Positions 53,514-63,343 are shown, counted from the stretch's first letter. The stretch is 64,000 nucleotides of DNA from Thermanaerothrix sp034436175 (GCA_964427505.1 CAYRUO010000003.1:124001-188000); one strand, 5' to 3'. Translations and numbers: made by a program. Notes: a model not told the origin generated them from the letters alone.

Positions 53514-54214
53514 TTTCCGTTTTCCAAAGGAACATACCGGTAGCCGATACCACGCACGGTTAAAATGCGCTTGGGATTATTGGGATCGGCCTCGATTTTT
53601 TCGCGTAGCCAACGAATATGGACGTAGACCACCTGGGGTTGTCCCTCAAATTCAGAGCCCCACACTTGAGCCAACAGATCCTCAGTGGATACGACGTTAG
53701 GGGAGTGGCTGGCCAGCACATAAAGCACATCGAATTCACGCGGAGATAGTGCAAGGGGGGTACCTTGCAATGTGGCTTGCCGGGTCTGGGGATCGAGTGT
53801 GAGATCCCCAATCGTAATAGACGATAGAGAAATGGACTGAGGCGGACTCTCGGCGCGGCGTAGCACGGCTTTGATGTGCGCAATGAGCACATCCACATCA
53901 AAGGGCTTGGTCACATAATCGTCGGCGCCCAGTTCTAACCCTAAAATTTCATCGAGTTCACGGCGGCGGGCGGTAAGAAGGATAATCGGTAAGGATGGCC
54001 ATTCCCGACGCACTATGCGCAGTGCTTCCAGTCCATCCATTTCGGGTAAGGTGATGTCCAACAGGACCAAATCGGGTTGATTGATCCGAAGCCAAGCTAA
54101 GGCGTCTTCTGCTGTGGCGACTGCGTGCACCTTATAGCCGGCACGTTCCAGGTTAAAACCCAGGGAGCGGCGGAGCAGGGCATCATCATCCACAAGCAAA
54201 AGGGTTCGTGACAC
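53510..54214 (-). CDS. OmpR/PhoB-type response regulator
   Basis: 234 residues, GTG start. Receiver with LLVDDDALLRR, phospho-Asp in LVLLDITLPEMDG and Lys in DYVTKPFD; winged-helix output with LALSPREFDVLYVLASH and KRILTVRGIGYRYVPL. The corrinoid-protein gene ends 23 bases upstream on the same strand, so they may share a transcript. OmpR-type regulators bind 11-bp-phased repeats like those ahead of the multihaem operon, but that link is speculative. Confidence 0.92.
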   Translation of the reverse strand: MSRTLLLVDDDALLRRSLGFNLERAGYKVHAVATAEDALAWLRINQPDLVLLDITLPEMDGLEALRIVRREWPSLPIILLTARRRELDEILGLELGADDYVTKPFDVDVLIAHIKAVLRRAESPPQSISLSSITIGDLTLDPQTRQATLQGTPLALSPREFDVLYVLASHSPNVVSTEDLLAQVWGSEFEGQPQVVYVHIRWLREKIEADPNNPKRILTVRGIGYRYVPLENGK

Positions 54215-54237
54215 GGGTGGTGCTCTCTTGGATCAAC

Positions 54238-54882
54238 TCAAGAAAGTTGGAGCAGGTGTTTCGCCAAAGCGACGGCGCGACTGGCATCTGGAGCGTAACC
54301 ATCGGCACCGATTTGACGCGCAAATGTCTCGGTCACCGGGGCACCCCCAACCATGACGCGTATCCTCTCCCGCACCTGCGCGCGCTCGAGGGCTTCGAGG
54401 GTGAGTTTCATGTTGGACATGGTGGTGGTTAGAAGTGCCGACATACCGAGTAAATGGGGTTGGTGTTCTTCAACGGCGGTTAGAAATTTTTCTGGCGAGA
54501 CATCGGTACCTAAATCAATCACCTCAAAGCCGGCGCCTTCCAGCATCATACCGACCAGATTCTTGCCAATATCGTGCAAATCGCCTTTTACCGTTCCCAG
54601 CACGACTTTACCCAGTGGCTGAATCCCTTGGGCGACTAAAAGGGGGCGCAGGCGATTGAGGCCGGCTTGCATGGCCCGGGCGGCGACCAACATCTCTGGA
54701 ACGAAATATTCACCTGCTTCGAATAGGCGTCCGACCTCACGCATGGCGGCGATGAGACCCTGATTTAATATCACTTCGGCGGTCAGCCCTTGTTCCAAGG
54801 CGCGCTCGATTCCTTCAAGGGCGCCCCGTGTATTACCATCTACGACGGCTTGAAAGATTGTAGCAATGATTGCGTCAGACAT
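54238..54882 (-). CDS. Cobalamin-binding corrinoid methyl-carrier protein
   Basis: 214 residues, GAGAGG 5 bases before ATG. Residues 1-85 are the four-helix cap (MtbC/MetH type), then a Rossmann domain with DLHDIGKN (101-108; His103 the lower cobalt ligand), a serine in GMSALLTTT and MVGGAPVT. This carrier accepts a methyl group from a substrate-specific methyltransferase and passes it on, for example to tetrahydrofolate. Divergent from the activator gene at 54980. Confidence 0.9.
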   Translation of the reverse strand: MSDAIIATIFQAVVDGNTRGALEGIERALEQGLTAEVILNQGLIAAMREVGRLFEAGEYFVPEMLVAARAMQAGLNRLRPLLVAQGIQPLGKVVLGTVKGDLHDIGKNLVGMMLEGAGFEVIDLGTDVSPEKFLTAVEEHQPHLLGMSALLTTTMSNMKLTLEALERAQVRERIRVMVGGAPVTETFARQIGADGYAPDASRAVALAKHLLQLS

Positions 54883-54912
54883 AGTTTCCTCTCGAAGTGT
54901 GTGACTAATCCA

Positions 54913-54946
54913 ATTATAACTATTCGAACCGGAGAGAAACTATAAT
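54913..54946. promoter_or_regulatory. Divergent promoter region, corrinoid protein / RACo
   Basis: An inverted repeat CAATTATA (54911-54918) and TATAATTG (54941-54948) places a TATAAT -10 on each strand, one facing each gene. A TTCGAA palindrome (54923-54928) lies between. -35 boxes are poor, suggesting activator dependence. Confidence 0.5.
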
Positions 54947-54979
54947 TGATTGGAAAAGCGCTAAGGACATTCGAGCAGT

Positions 54980-56884
54980 ATGCCGGAAGTCACGGTTTAT
55001 CCAGAAGGTAAAACGGTTTCTCTTCAGTGGGGGGAGAATCTGCTTGAAGGACTGCGAAGAGCGGGGATTGACCTATTTGCCCCTTGTGCAGGAAAAGGTT
55101 GGTGTGGAAAATGCGCCGTTGTGGTAGAAGCAGCGGGTCCAGACGCGTTATCTACCGTCACATCAGGAGAGAAAGCGTTCTTAGAACAACATGGCGATAC
55201 CGAGTACTGGCGTTTAGCCTGCCAGGTTGAGGTTCGAGGAAGGGCTGTTATTCGTATCTCGGTTGAGAGCAGGCAGCGCCGCTGGGTGAGGGAGAAAACG
55301 CTATTTACGCGTGAATTTCAGATAGAGCCGGTTATACGGGTGTGTCAGGTGGTCCTTCCTGATAAAGGATTGTGCAGTGCTCAAGAATGGCTTGAACAGA
55401 TTTTCCGTTTGGTTGAAGAAGTGTCCGGAAGTCGGCCCTTAGCCTGGTCGCAAGACGTAAAAGAGAGATTACTACTTAGGAATGGTTCGGAATGGACCAA
55501 GGCTACCTTTACCCTGCGGGATGAGCAAGAGGTAATCCATGTCCAACCGGGCTTTAGTGATCGTAGTTATGGCGTTGCGATAGATGTGGGAACAACAACG
55601 TTGGCGGTCTATCTATGTGATTTGATCCAGGGGCGTATTCTGGCCTCGGCCTCTGTTCTTAATCCTCAGATTGCTTACGGCGCGGATATCATCTCACGGA
55701 TTGCCTATGCACAAACAAACGCGGAACGGCGAAAGCATTTACAGAAGATTTTGGTTGATGCACTTAACTCATTGATGGGTCGGTTGGCCCATCAGGCACA
55801 AATCCACCCTGAGGATATCGTTGAAGCCGTTCTGGTCGGCAACAGCGTCATGCACCATCTTGCGTTGGGTTTAGACCCATCAGGGATGGGGAAGATACCC
55901 TTTGCCCCTGTGGTGCAAACGGCATTAGATTTGCCGGCGCGTGAGATTGGGTTGAAACTGGCACCAACAGCGCGTTTACATGTGCTTCCATTAAAGGCGG
56001 GTTATGTTGGCGCGGATGCGGTAGCGGCCGTGTTGGGGAGTGGCTTGGAGGCCATTGAAGGGAATGCCTTGCTCGTTGATATGGGCACAAATGGTGAAAT
56101 TATCCTGAAGCATGGGAAACGCCTGATCTGTACGTCTGTGCCCTTAGGACCAGTGTTTGAAGGGGCACAGATCACTTATGGGATGAGGGCTGACATTGGG
56201 GCGGTTGAGCATGTGCATTATAATGCAAGTCGGGGGAATTTTGAGGTCGCTTGGATAGGTCAGGAAAACCACTCAAAAGGGGATGAAGCGATTAAAGCGA
56301 AGGGCTTTTGTGGTTCAGCCGTGATTGAGATTGTTGCCGAGGCGCTTGCAGCAGGCTTAATCAGCCCAGATGGTCGAATTGTCAATGGTGATGTCCCTTG
56401 TGTGACGAAGACGGATTCCGGTGAACGGGCACTCGAGATTGTGCCTGTTACTCAAACCTCGAATGGTTTACCCTTGCTTTTTACCCAAAAAGATGTTCGG
56501 GCGGTACAACTCGCGAAAGGGGCTTTAAGTGTGGGTATAACGCTCTTAATGAAACAAATCGGATTGGAAGAGGGCGACCTTACGGTTGTATTACTGGGGG
56601 GGATTTTTGGAACGGTGATCAGTCCATACCATGCGCTGGCGCTGGGGATGCTCCCGCCGATTGATCCTCACCGGATTCAAGCCGTGGGAAATGTCGCCGG
56701 GGCAGGCGCGTGTATGGCATTGCTTAATCGTTCCTTGCGTCAGCGTGCGGCAACTCTTGTGGAGCGGATGGATTATCTCTCTTTGCCCCAAGATCAGGAA
56801 TTTCAAGAGCGTTTTGTAGAAGCCCTAAAATTCCCTGAGCCCCAGCGCGCCCAACGTGCTCTCGATCAGGCTTCAGACTCGTGA
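54980..56884 (+). CDS. RACo-type reductive activator of corrinoid proteins (DUF4445)
   Basis: 634 residues. N-terminal plant-type [2Fe-2S] ferredoxin domain with CAGKGWCGKC and a fourth Cys in LACQVE (about 36-80); a middle linker of about 110 residues; and an ASKHA-ATPase domain with VAIDVGTTTLAVYLCD (about 208) and LLVDMGTNGEI (about 362). RACo enzymes use ATP to reduce inactive cob(II)amide back to cob(I)amide. Convergent with the aldolase, overlapping it by 19 bases. Confidence 0.9.
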   Translation: MPEVTVYPEGKTVSLQWGENLLEGLRRAGIDLFAPCAGKGWCGKCAVVVEAAGPDALSTVTSGEKAFLEQHGDTEYWRLACQVEVRGRAVIRISVESRQRRWVREKTLFTREFQIEPVIRVCQVVLPDKGLCSAQEWLEQIFRLVEEVSGSRPLAWSQDVKERLLLRNGSEWTKATFTLRDEQEVIHVQPGFSDRSYGVAIDVGTTTLAVYLCDLIQGRILASASVLNPQIAYGADIISRIAYAQTNAERRKHLQKILVDALNSLMGRLAHQAQIHPEDIVEAVLVGNSVMHHLALGLDPSGMGKIPFAPVVQTALDLPAREIGLKLAPTARLHVLPLKAGYVGADAVAAVLGSGLEAIEGNALLVDMGTNGEIILKHGKRLICTSVPLGPVFEGAQITYGMRADIGAVEHVHYNASRGNFEVAWIGQENHSKGDEAIKAKGFCGSAVIEIVAEALAAGLISPDGRIVNGDVPCVTKTDSGERALEIVPVTQTSNGLPLLFTQKDVRAVQLAKGALSVGITLLMKQIGLEEGDLTVVLLGGIFGTVISPYHALALGMLPPIDPHRIQAVGNVAGAGACMALLNRSLRQRAATLVERMDYLSLPQDQEFQERFVEALKFPEPQRAQRALDQASDS

Positions 56885-57522
56885 ATCCACCCCAGAACGT
56901 TCCTCACCGCTTCCTCAACCAGATCAAACTTCTCGTCTATGATCCAGTCACGGCGGATAAGTTCGCTCCCCATGCCAAAGGCAACGGCACCGGCTTCCAG
57001 CCAAGCATGGATCACGTTCTTGTCTAGCGGGATTCCCCCGGTGGGAAGCAGTTTTAGCCATGGCATAGGACTGAGCAGGGTGCGGAGATACGGAGGGCCG
57101 CCAAGGGCGCTGGCCGGAAACAATTTGATCATCTCTACCCCGTGCGAGAGCGCATTCACAATTTCGGTAGGTGAAGCCGCACCCGGAATATAGGCGATGC
57201 CATGACGATGGCAAAGGGAAGCCATGGTTGGATCAAAGATGGGGCTGACCACAAAATCTGCACCCAGCGCTATATAGTGGGCAGCGGTAGCGGCGTCAAG
57301 AATTGTGCCTATACCGATTGTTGCCTGGGTGGAAGTGAATTGCTTGCGCAAAGCGGTGAAAACGGCCAACGCTTGGTGGCCGCGATGAGTGAATTCTATT
57401 ACCTTAGCGCCACCTCGCAAACAGGCCGCTGTGATTTCAATAGCCGCGGAGACCCGAGGTATATAAAAGAGCGGCACCAAGCGGGTTTCCTGAATTGCGT
57501 TATAGGCTGCAAGACGGTCCAT
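56866..57522 (-). CDS. KDPG/KHG-type aldolase
   Basis: 218 residues. The Schiff-base lysine lies in MIKLFPASALGG (about 133), the general-base Glu in VIEFTHRGHQ, and LPTGGIPLDKN binds phosphate. It cleaves 2-keto-3-deoxy-6-phosphogluconate or an analogue into pyruvate plus an aldehyde. Last gene of the catabolic operon; its 3' end overlaps the RACo gene. Which keto-deoxy acid is used is not clear, as no dehydratase is in the window. Confidence 0.87.
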   Translation of the reverse strand: MDRLAAYNAIQETRLVPLFYIPRVSAAIEITAACLRGGAKVIEFTHRGHQALAVFTALRKQFTSTQATIGIGTILDAATAAHYIALGADFVVSPIFDPTMASLCHRHGIAYIPGAASPTEIVNALSHGVEMIKLFPASALGGPPYLRTLLSPMPWLKLLPTGGIPLDKNVIHAWLEAGAVAFGMGSELIRRDWIIDEKFDLVEEAVRNVLGWIHESEA

Positions 57523-57533
57523 GGTTGTTTGGG

Positions 57534-58466
57534 CTATTTTTCCACCCAGGCCAGGAAACGGGCCGGGTTTTCGACTAGAAGACGATGAACAATAGCGCGG
57601 TCAATCCCTTCCTCGATCATGCGAGACACAAACCGCCATAAGATATAAGTAAGCCCAGGTCCATTCCCAAAACCAAAACTAGGCCAGTAACTCTTGCGCG
57701 CCAAGTCACCGGAGAGCATAATCTGATCAACATGACCTTTGGCGATCAGCATTTTGATCATTTCAATGCGTAGATTGTCAGACGCATATTTTTCCTTACC
57801 GATTTGATCGAAACCCAAATAAACCCCGGTGCGCGCAATTGCGAGTAAATAGTCTGGTTCAAGTTTGCGATCCAGGTGACCGATAAGGATGCGGTGAGGG
57901 GGAACGCCTTGTGCCGTAAGGCGTTCAATCTGTTCTAATGCCAGGGTGCCGGCCTCGGTGTGGGTGGAAATGGGAGCCCCAGTAGCGCGATGGGCTAAGG
58001 CAGCGGCGGTGAAAACAAGACTTTCGGTTGAAGTTATCTCGTTCAGGCTGCTGGATGCTTTAATCACGCCGGCGCGCACGTCGGTATTGTCCATGCCCCG
58101 TAGCAAGTCACGAATCATGTCTTCGGCCAGAGATTCAGGTGAGTGATTAGTCACCCACGGAGCGCTGAACTTAGCCTTGTTGTACCCGGTGGTTGCAATG
58201 ATGTGCACCCCGGTTGTCTCGGAGATGCGGCGTAGTACCAGTGCGTTTCGTCCCAGTTCGGGAGTGGTCATTTCAACAATGGCATTGCCACCGGCTTTTT
58301 TAAACCAGGTGACTTCACGTATTGCGGCCCCGGGATCATCCAGGCGTAAGTCGGGATCTTGAGAGGCAAAAGGCTGCGGAGGGAGAAAATAGAGATGTTC
58401 GTGCATATACGTGATGCCCAATTCACGGGGATCTATATCGCCACGCACCGTACGAATATAAGCCAT
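57534..58466 (-). CDS. Phosphotriesterase-family hydrolase (probable lactonase)
   Basis: 310 residues. Metal ligands: HEHL near the start (residue about 22), lysine in GVIKASSS (carbamylated), His in STHTEAG and IGHLDRK, and Asp in MLSGDLARKSYW. Members act on organophosphates, lactones or acyl-homoserine lactones; in a sugar-acid operon a lactonase fits best. Sits between the URO-D methyltransferase and the aldolase. Confidence 0.85.
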   Translation of the reverse strand: MAYIRTVRGDIDPRELGITYMHEHLYFLPPQPFASQDPDLRLDDPGAAIREVTWFKKAGGNAIVEMTTPELGRNALVLRRISETTGVHIIATTGYNKAKFSAPWVTNHSPESLAEDMIRDLLRGMDNTDVRAGVIKASSSLNEITSTESLVFTAAALAHRATGAPISTHTEAGTLALEQIERLTAQGVPPHRILIGHLDRKLEPDYLLAIARTGVYLGFDQIGKEKYASDNLRIEMIKMLIAKGHVDQIMLSGDLARKSYWPSFGFGNGPGLTYILWRFVSRMIEEGIDRAIVHRLLVENPARFLAWVEK

Positions 58467-58484
58467 AGAATTTACCTGCCTTTC

Positions 58485-59609
58485 TCATGGGAGTGGGTAG
58501 CGTCCAAATTCCTGGGCGGCTTTGAAAAGGGTCACCACGTTTTGAGGTGGAATGTCGGGCTGGAGATGATTGCTGGGAGCCAGGATATATCCCCCACCTT
58601 TGCCTAGAACGGATAATCGCGTCTTGACTTCCTCAATCACAAGGTCGGGTGAGCCTTGTAAGGCTCGTTTGATATCAATACCGCCCCAAAAAGATAGCTT
58701 ATCCCCATACTGCGTCTTGAGGGCGGCCCAATCTACACCCGGTAGGGGCTCGACGCTATGAAAGATATCTATACCCAGGTCTGCCAGCCGTCCCAAGAAG
58801 GGGGACATGTTGCCATCAGAATGAAATAGAATTTTGACATGTGGGGATAGGTCATGGATGGTAGCAATTAGACGCTTCCAGGCAGGGGCAAAATAACGAT
58901 CAAACATGCGTGGGGAGATGATGGGCGTTTCTCCCGCATAGTCATCTCCAGGTAGTTCTAGGATATCCAGCCATTTTCCGGCCGCCTCAAGATAGCGGAT
59001 GAGAAGTTGTTCTAAAACTTGGGCTACGTGAAAGATCAATGTCTCCGCAAAGGTAGGATCTTCGACCAGATCAACCAGAAACTGCTCGGTGCCGCGCAGA
59101 GTACAACAGCGTTCGAAAAGTCCATAAGAATCGGGAGCGCGCCCTACAACGGCGTAATCCGTGTGTTCGCGTAAGTAACGTGCGCGCTCGATGAGTTCTT
59201 CAAGGCGGAGAAAGCGGTCCACCTGAGGCCAAGGGTAATCCTCCAAGGTTTCCAAGGTGGCATTGGCTAAGGGGTGGGTTGTGGCGGTAAGATAGGGTCC
59301 GCTTTGGGTATATGTAACCCCCCATGCATCCGCACCTCCACCCTGTTGCGGCCCTCCAAGATCGGTAAAACCACACCACACATGACGGACATCAGTATCT
59401 AGGGCTTCGAGGATGCGATCATCATAGTAATTTACAGTATGCCCAAGTTTGCGACGGAAAGGCGGGAGAGGATGGCCAAGATTGAGATAATTGACCAGTT
59501 TAATATATAACCCGTCGGTAATCCCGTAGGCACTACCCCATAGGGCGGTGGGAACGCGGTCGGGTTCAATGTGGTGTAAAGCGGTTAGGACACGTTCACG
59601 ATGATGCAT
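58485..59609 (-). CDS. URO-D/MtaA-type methyltransferase, probable corrinoid:methyl transfer
   Basis: 374 residues from ATG at 59609. EPDRVPTALWG at the start, HSDGNMSPFL and WGGIDIKRALQG are the URO-D/methyltransferase patterns; the acidic-His-Cys metal site common in MtaA/CmuA is not certain. HemE's MRQAGR motif is lacking. With the corrinoid carrier at 54238 it may remove a methyl group from the operon's substrate. A second, more distant URO-D family gene is at 5998. Confidence 0.75.
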   Translation of the reverse strand: MHHRERVLTALHHIEPDRVPTALWGSAYGITDGLYIKLVNYLNLGHPLPPFRRKLGHTVNYYDDRILEALDTDVRHVWCGFTDLGGPQQGGGADAWGVTYTQSGPYLTATTHPLANATLETLEDYPWPQVDRFLRLEELIERARYLREHTDYAVVGRAPDSYGLFERCCTLRGTEQFLVDLVEDPTFAETLIFHVAQVLEQLLIRYLEAAGKWLDILELPGDDYAGETPIISPRMFDRYFAPAWKRLIATIHDLSPHVKILFHSDGNMSPFLGRLADLGIDIFHSVEPLPGVDWAALKTQYGDKLSFWGGIDIKRALQGSPDLVIEEVKTRLSVLGKGGGYILAPSNHLQPDIPPQNVVTLFKAAQEFGRYPLP

Positions 59610-59624
59610 GATCAAATATCCTGG

Positions 59625-60920
59625 TTAGTCTAGGATGGCACCAATTTGGCGTAGGCGATTTTGAAGTAAGGGTATGGAAACCTCACTCGGGGTGCTATGG
59701 TGATGGATGGCCCAGGCGGCGGCTATGCCGGCGGCTTGTCCCATGGCCATACACTGCCCCATACTGCGCACCGAAGCGTGGGCATCGTGATCCGCAGAGA
59801 GACAGCGACCGGCGACCAATAAGCCATCGCAATGGAGGGGAAGCAAACAGCGATATGGAATATGATAGGTTTCACCTTCGGGAAGATACTCCCAGCGAGT
59901 GTCAGCCCCTGAGTGATGTTCCTCGATGGGTGCGCCACACTGGGCAATGGCATCATCAAATTTGCGCGCGGCAAGGACATCCTCGCGCTTAAGGCGATAA
60001 TGACCATAAATCCGCCTGCTCTCACGCACACCGATTTGCACGCTCAAGCCAGCCAGATGAGCATGCTCGTAACCAGGGACGCATTCCTTCAGAAAACGGA
60101 AATATTCCAGTGCCTGACGGCGACCTTCAGTTTCTGCCCAACTCAGTTGTTCAATGTCGGTGGGATCAATATTCACCACACGAGTCATATTTGTGGCCAT
60201 GGTGCCCGGTAGGGGGGTGATATGGATACTGCCTTCCTTGCGAGGTAAGTCGTACCTGCCTTCAGCGATGGCTTGAGCCATGCGTTCATGGAGTTCTTTC
60301 TTGCCAATTTGCAAGGCACGCTGAGTATCTACATTGAGCAAACGAAACGTGGTCGTCAACGCTTGGACGGGGCCATTGGCGGCACTTTCGAAGGGCACCC
60401 CGGACAGCGCGGCGATATCCGCATCACCAGAGGCGTCTATAACTACTTTGGGATGGATGCGTAGGTAGCCGCTCTTCGAGGCGAGGATCACAGAGGCAAC
60501 GCGTCCGTGATGCGTTTCAACGTCCACCGCCAACGCATGGAAGAGAATCCGTACCCCGGCTTGAGTTGCCACACTTTCCCAAACGATTTTCAAGATGTCC
60601 GGGTTATAAGTAATGCCATTGCCGGCACCATAGGTATTCGGGCGAATAAGCATGGCGTTGTGTCTTTCGAGGGCCGCGACAATCTCGTCGGGTATTCCGC
60701 CCACGACTTTACGGGGATGGCTTCCAGGGGTGTAAAACCCATAAAACGTGTCCAAAACCTGGGTACTGGTGCCACCTAAAAAGCCGTAACGTTCAACAAG
60801 CCAGGTGTCTACGCCCTCACGGGCCGCGGCGATGGACGCAATCACACCGGCTGAGCCTCCGCCAACGACGAGCACCTCGGTTTCAATGTCTTTATAGGGC
60901 AAATGTCTTACAGTATCCAC
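59625..60920 (-). CDS. FAD-dependent oxidoreductase (FAD_oxidored family)
   Basis: 431 residues, GTG start. LVVGGGSAGVIASIAAAREG is the Rossmann FAD site, LLVAGRCLSADHDAHASVR and VVIDASGDADIAALSG the second glycine/FAD contacts. Family members (PF12831) oxidise sugars, steroids or 3-oxo intermediates in catabolic operons. No signal peptide. Adjacent to the SDR and methyltransferase, so it likely oxidises the same substrate. Confidence 0.83.
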   Translation of the reverse strand: MDTVRHLPYKDIETEVLVVGGGSAGVIASIAAAREGVDTWLVERYGFLGGTSTQVLDTFYGFYTPGSHPRKVVGGIPDEIVAALERHNAMLIRPNTYGAGNGITYNPDILKIVWESVATQAGVRILFHALAVDVETHHGRVASVILASKSGYLRIHPKVVIDASGDADIAALSGVPFESAANGPVQALTTTFRLLNVDTQRALQIGKKELHERMAQAIAEGRYDLPRKEGSIHITPLPGTMATNMTRVVNIDPTDIEQLSWAETEGRRQALEYFRFLKECVPGYEHAHLAGLSVQIGVRESRRIYGHYRLKREDVLAARKFDDAIAQCGAPIEEHHSGADTRWEYLPEGETYHIPYRCLLPLHCDGLLVAGRCLSADHDAHASVRSMGQCMAMGQAAGIAAAWAIHHHSTPSEVSIPLLQNRLRQIGAILD

Positions 60921-60934
60921 TGCAATCCTTTCCT

Positions 60935-61717
60935 TTACACAACGGTCCAGCCACCATCAACGGTCAGAACAGTGCCGGTAATAAACGCGGCATTATCCGA
61001 AGCGAGGAAGAGCGCGGCGTATGCCACATCTTCAGGGCGCCCAAAGTCCCCCGTCAAGGGTTGGAGAGTGGCCAGGCGTGCGCGAATTTTAGGATCCTCT
61101 TGAGCGCGCCGGCTCATCGGGGTTGCAATCAAACCGGGGCAAATCACATTGGCGCGAATATGATACGGTGCATAATACGCCGCAATGGCACGCGTTAGGG
61201 CGATGACGCCCCCTTTGCTGGCCGCATAGGCGTGGGTTGCAAAGTCCTCATCACCACCTACCAAACCCAAAACAGAGGCAATATTGATTAAGACCCCCTG
61301 TTTGCGCGGCAGCATCCAGCGGATAGCGGCGCGCGAACCTAGAAACGTGCTGCGGAGGTTGAGATCCAGGGTAAAATCCCAGCCTTCATCGGTACATTCG
61401 GCAACAGGTCCATCGCCATGTTTGCGTCCACTGCCGCCAGCCACGTTGATCCAAATATCAAGGTGGTCGTAATGATCTCGGATCATCTGAAGGGCGCGTT
61501 CAAGAGAAGGGGATGAGGTCATATCGGTGGGGATATACATACCCTGACTACCGGCAGATTGTAGATCGCGTAACCACTGTATCTCGGCTTCAGGATTGAT
61601 GTCAAGACCAATCACCTGAGCGCCGTGCTTGGCAAAAACCATGGAGGTGGCACGACCAATGCCGCTGGCAGCCCCAGTGATAACGGCAATTTTTCCTTCG
61701 AGCCAGTTTTCCCTCAT
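60935..61717 (-). CDS. Short-chain dehydrogenase/reductase
   Basis: 260 residues. NAD(P) site TGAASGIGRATSMVF, NVAGGSG, catalytic Ser in INIASVLG and Tyr-Lys in HAYAASKGGVIAL, C-terminal LTVDGGWTVV, i.e. classic SDR. Acts on a hydroxyl of a sugar or sugar acid. Its ATG overlaps the SIS gene stop (ATGA). Confidence 0.9.
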   Translation of the reverse strand: MRENWLEGKIAVITGAASGIGRATSMVFAKHGAQVIGLDINPEAEIQWLRDLQSAGSQGMYIPTDMTSSPSLERALQMIRDHYDHLDIWINVAGGSGRKHGDGPVAECTDEGWDFTLDLNLRSTFLGSRAAIRWMLPRKQGVLINIASVLGLVGGDEDFATHAYAASKGGVIALTRAIAAYYAPYHIRANVICPGLIATPMSRRAQEDPKIRARLATLQPLTGDFGRPEDVAYAALFLASDNAAFITGTVLTVDGGWTVV

Positions 61718-62511
61718 TTATCACCTCCACAACGCCCGTAAACGCGCTGTACGCGTGCGCGGTAGTCGTCATAACAATCTTCGAACCTTTGGCGCGAGCG
61801 TTCCTCCCCTAAGAAATAATTGCTCGTTAACACCAAGGGGGGCTTACCCAGTTGGGTTAGGCGCTCGGCAATGGCGCACTTAAGGGCGTTGACCACGGCG
61901 GCACCACCGATCGTCGAGCCTGGGCCGACTGGATCCTCAAGTCCTTCAATCCAGACCATAGCGTCCCCGGCAGGGGTGCAGTTGTCAATAACGATGTCTG
62001 CAATATCAATGAGTTTCTTCCCTGAAGAATGTAGCGCACGCACGGCTTGGCAGTGCTCAACCGATACCACGGCAATTAAAGGCATGCCTTGGCGTTTGGC
62101 TTCTAGCCCCACTTCTACCACCACTTCATTGACCCCACTATTTGAAAAGATCATGAAAACATCGGGCGGGGCGAAGACGAAATTGCGCATGATAACCCGC
62201 CCCAGGCCTTCAACGTGTTCCAGAAACATCGCCTGTCGTTGTCCGTTTGCACCGACAACAGGATTGTGATAGGTGAGAGAAAGTTCTACAATGGGATGAA
62301 AACCCGGAAAACTACCGTGCCGGGGGAACATTTCCTCTACCATCATTCGCGAGTGACCAGTGCCAAAAAGGTGCACTAACCCCCCGTTAGCAATAGTATT
62401 GGCGCATAAATTAGCCGCTTTTTCAATGACCTCTAATTGGGTTTGTCGGATACGGCTTAAGATAGTGGCTGCTTTTTCGAGATAATCAACCGCGGCTTGT
62501 GCAGGGCTCAT
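61714..62511 (-). CDS. SIS-domain sugar isomerase (UPF0309-like)
   Basis: 265 residues from ATG at 62511 (GGGAGGG 7 bases upstream); the longer frame to 62574 overlaps the GntR gene. LVHLFGTGHSRMMVEEMF and FMIFSNSGVNEVVVEVG are the two SIS sugar-phosphate loops. Similar to UPF0309 proteins of unknown substrate. Binding of a phosphosugar is implied, so a kinase (ROK) upstream is sensible. Confidence 0.82.
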   Translation of the reverse strand: MSPAQAAVDYLEKAATILSRIRQTQLEVIEKAANLCANTIANGGLVHLFGTGHSRMMVEEMFPRHGSFPGFHPIVELSLTYHNPVVGANGQRQAMFLEHVEGLGRVIMRNFVFAPPDVFMIFSNSGVNEVVVEVGLEAKRQGMPLIAVVSVEHCQAVRALHSSGKKLIDIADIVIDNCTPAGDAMVWIEGLEDPVGPGSTIGGAAVVNALKCAIAERLTQLGKPPLVLTSNYFLGEERSRQRFEDCYDDYRARVQRVYGRCGGDK

Positions 62512-62545
62512 TTCAGATCCCTCCCCTAAGTAAAACGGCATCATT

Positions 62546-63319
62546 TCAAAGCGTATGCACGACTGTGAACTCAAAACGATCCGAGCGATAATAACTCAAG
62601 GTGTGTTCAATGGGTTCCCCATTTTCCAGAAAAGCCGTGGTTTTGACCAAGAGCAAAGGTGTTCCGGGCATGGTTTGAAGTAACTCGGCTTGGTGGGGCG
62701 AGGCCGAGGCAGCGCTAAAGGTATGGGTGATACGCGCAATGATCAGGTGATATTCCCGGGAGAGAATGGCATAAAGAGATTGGGTATTGAAATCAAATGT
62801 TTCGAGACCTGGGCAATGCTCAGTTATGATGGTGGCGTATTGAATACCCAGAGGTTCATCATCACCCAAGCGTAAACGATTTAAATACAAACAAGGGGCG
62901 CCTCGTTGGGATTGCAGGGGTTCGGGAGCTGTTTCATCTATGATACCGGAGGATTGTTTAAGCACAATTGAATGGGGCCGTTTGCCCATTTCTTCGACCT
63001 GTTGAGAGAAAGAGCGATCGAGGAAGAAGCGCTGAGCGTTGTTCGAGGGGGCTAAAACGTAGGTCCCAATCCCGCGATGCCGTTCCAGCCAACCTTCGTC
63101 CACAAGGCGTAGGATGGCACTGCGGATGGTTTGACGCCCAACGTTGTAAAGGTCACATAAGGTGAGTTCCGGAGGAATTAAATCACCCGGTCTCAAGACG
63201 CCGCTGCGGATCAGACGCTTGAGGTCAGCATAGACTTGATAATATAAGGGAAGAGGGTTGTGGGGGTCAGCCGGATGAATATTTAACCCTGAGTTTGAGG
63301 CGTTGGGGGTGAACATCAT
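62546..63319 (-). CDS. GntR family regulator with UTRA domain
   Basis: 257 residues; two adjacent ATGs (63319 and 63316), GAGG close by. N-terminal winged helix (RPGDLIPPELTLCDLYNVGRQTIRSAILRLVDEGWLERHRGIGTYV, in part) and a UTRA ligand domain (about 90-257) ending YRSDRFEFTV. UTRA members bind sugars or their phosphates; it probably represses the operon, whose promoter lies in the preceding gap. Confidence 0.88.
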   Translation of the reverse strand: MMFTPNASNSGLNIHPADPHNPLPLYYQVYADLKRLIRSGVLRPGDLIPPELTLCDLYNVGRQTIRSAILRLVDEGWLERHRGIGTYVLAPSNNAQRFFLDRSFSQQVEEMGKRPHSIVLKQSSGIIDETAPEPLQSQRGAPCLYLNRLRLGDDEPLGIQYATIITEHCPGLETFDFNTQSLYAILSREYHLIIARITHTFSAASASPHQAELLQTMPGTPLLLVKTTAFLENGEPIEHTLSYYRSDRFEFTVVHTL

Positions 63320-63343
63320 TTTCCTCGGAGTGGATATGTTGCT

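Noticed and set aside
54923..54928. Shared operator TTCGAA between the corrinoid and GntR promoters
   Set aside because: The common core is only about seven bases and is expected several times by chance; kept only as a minor note.
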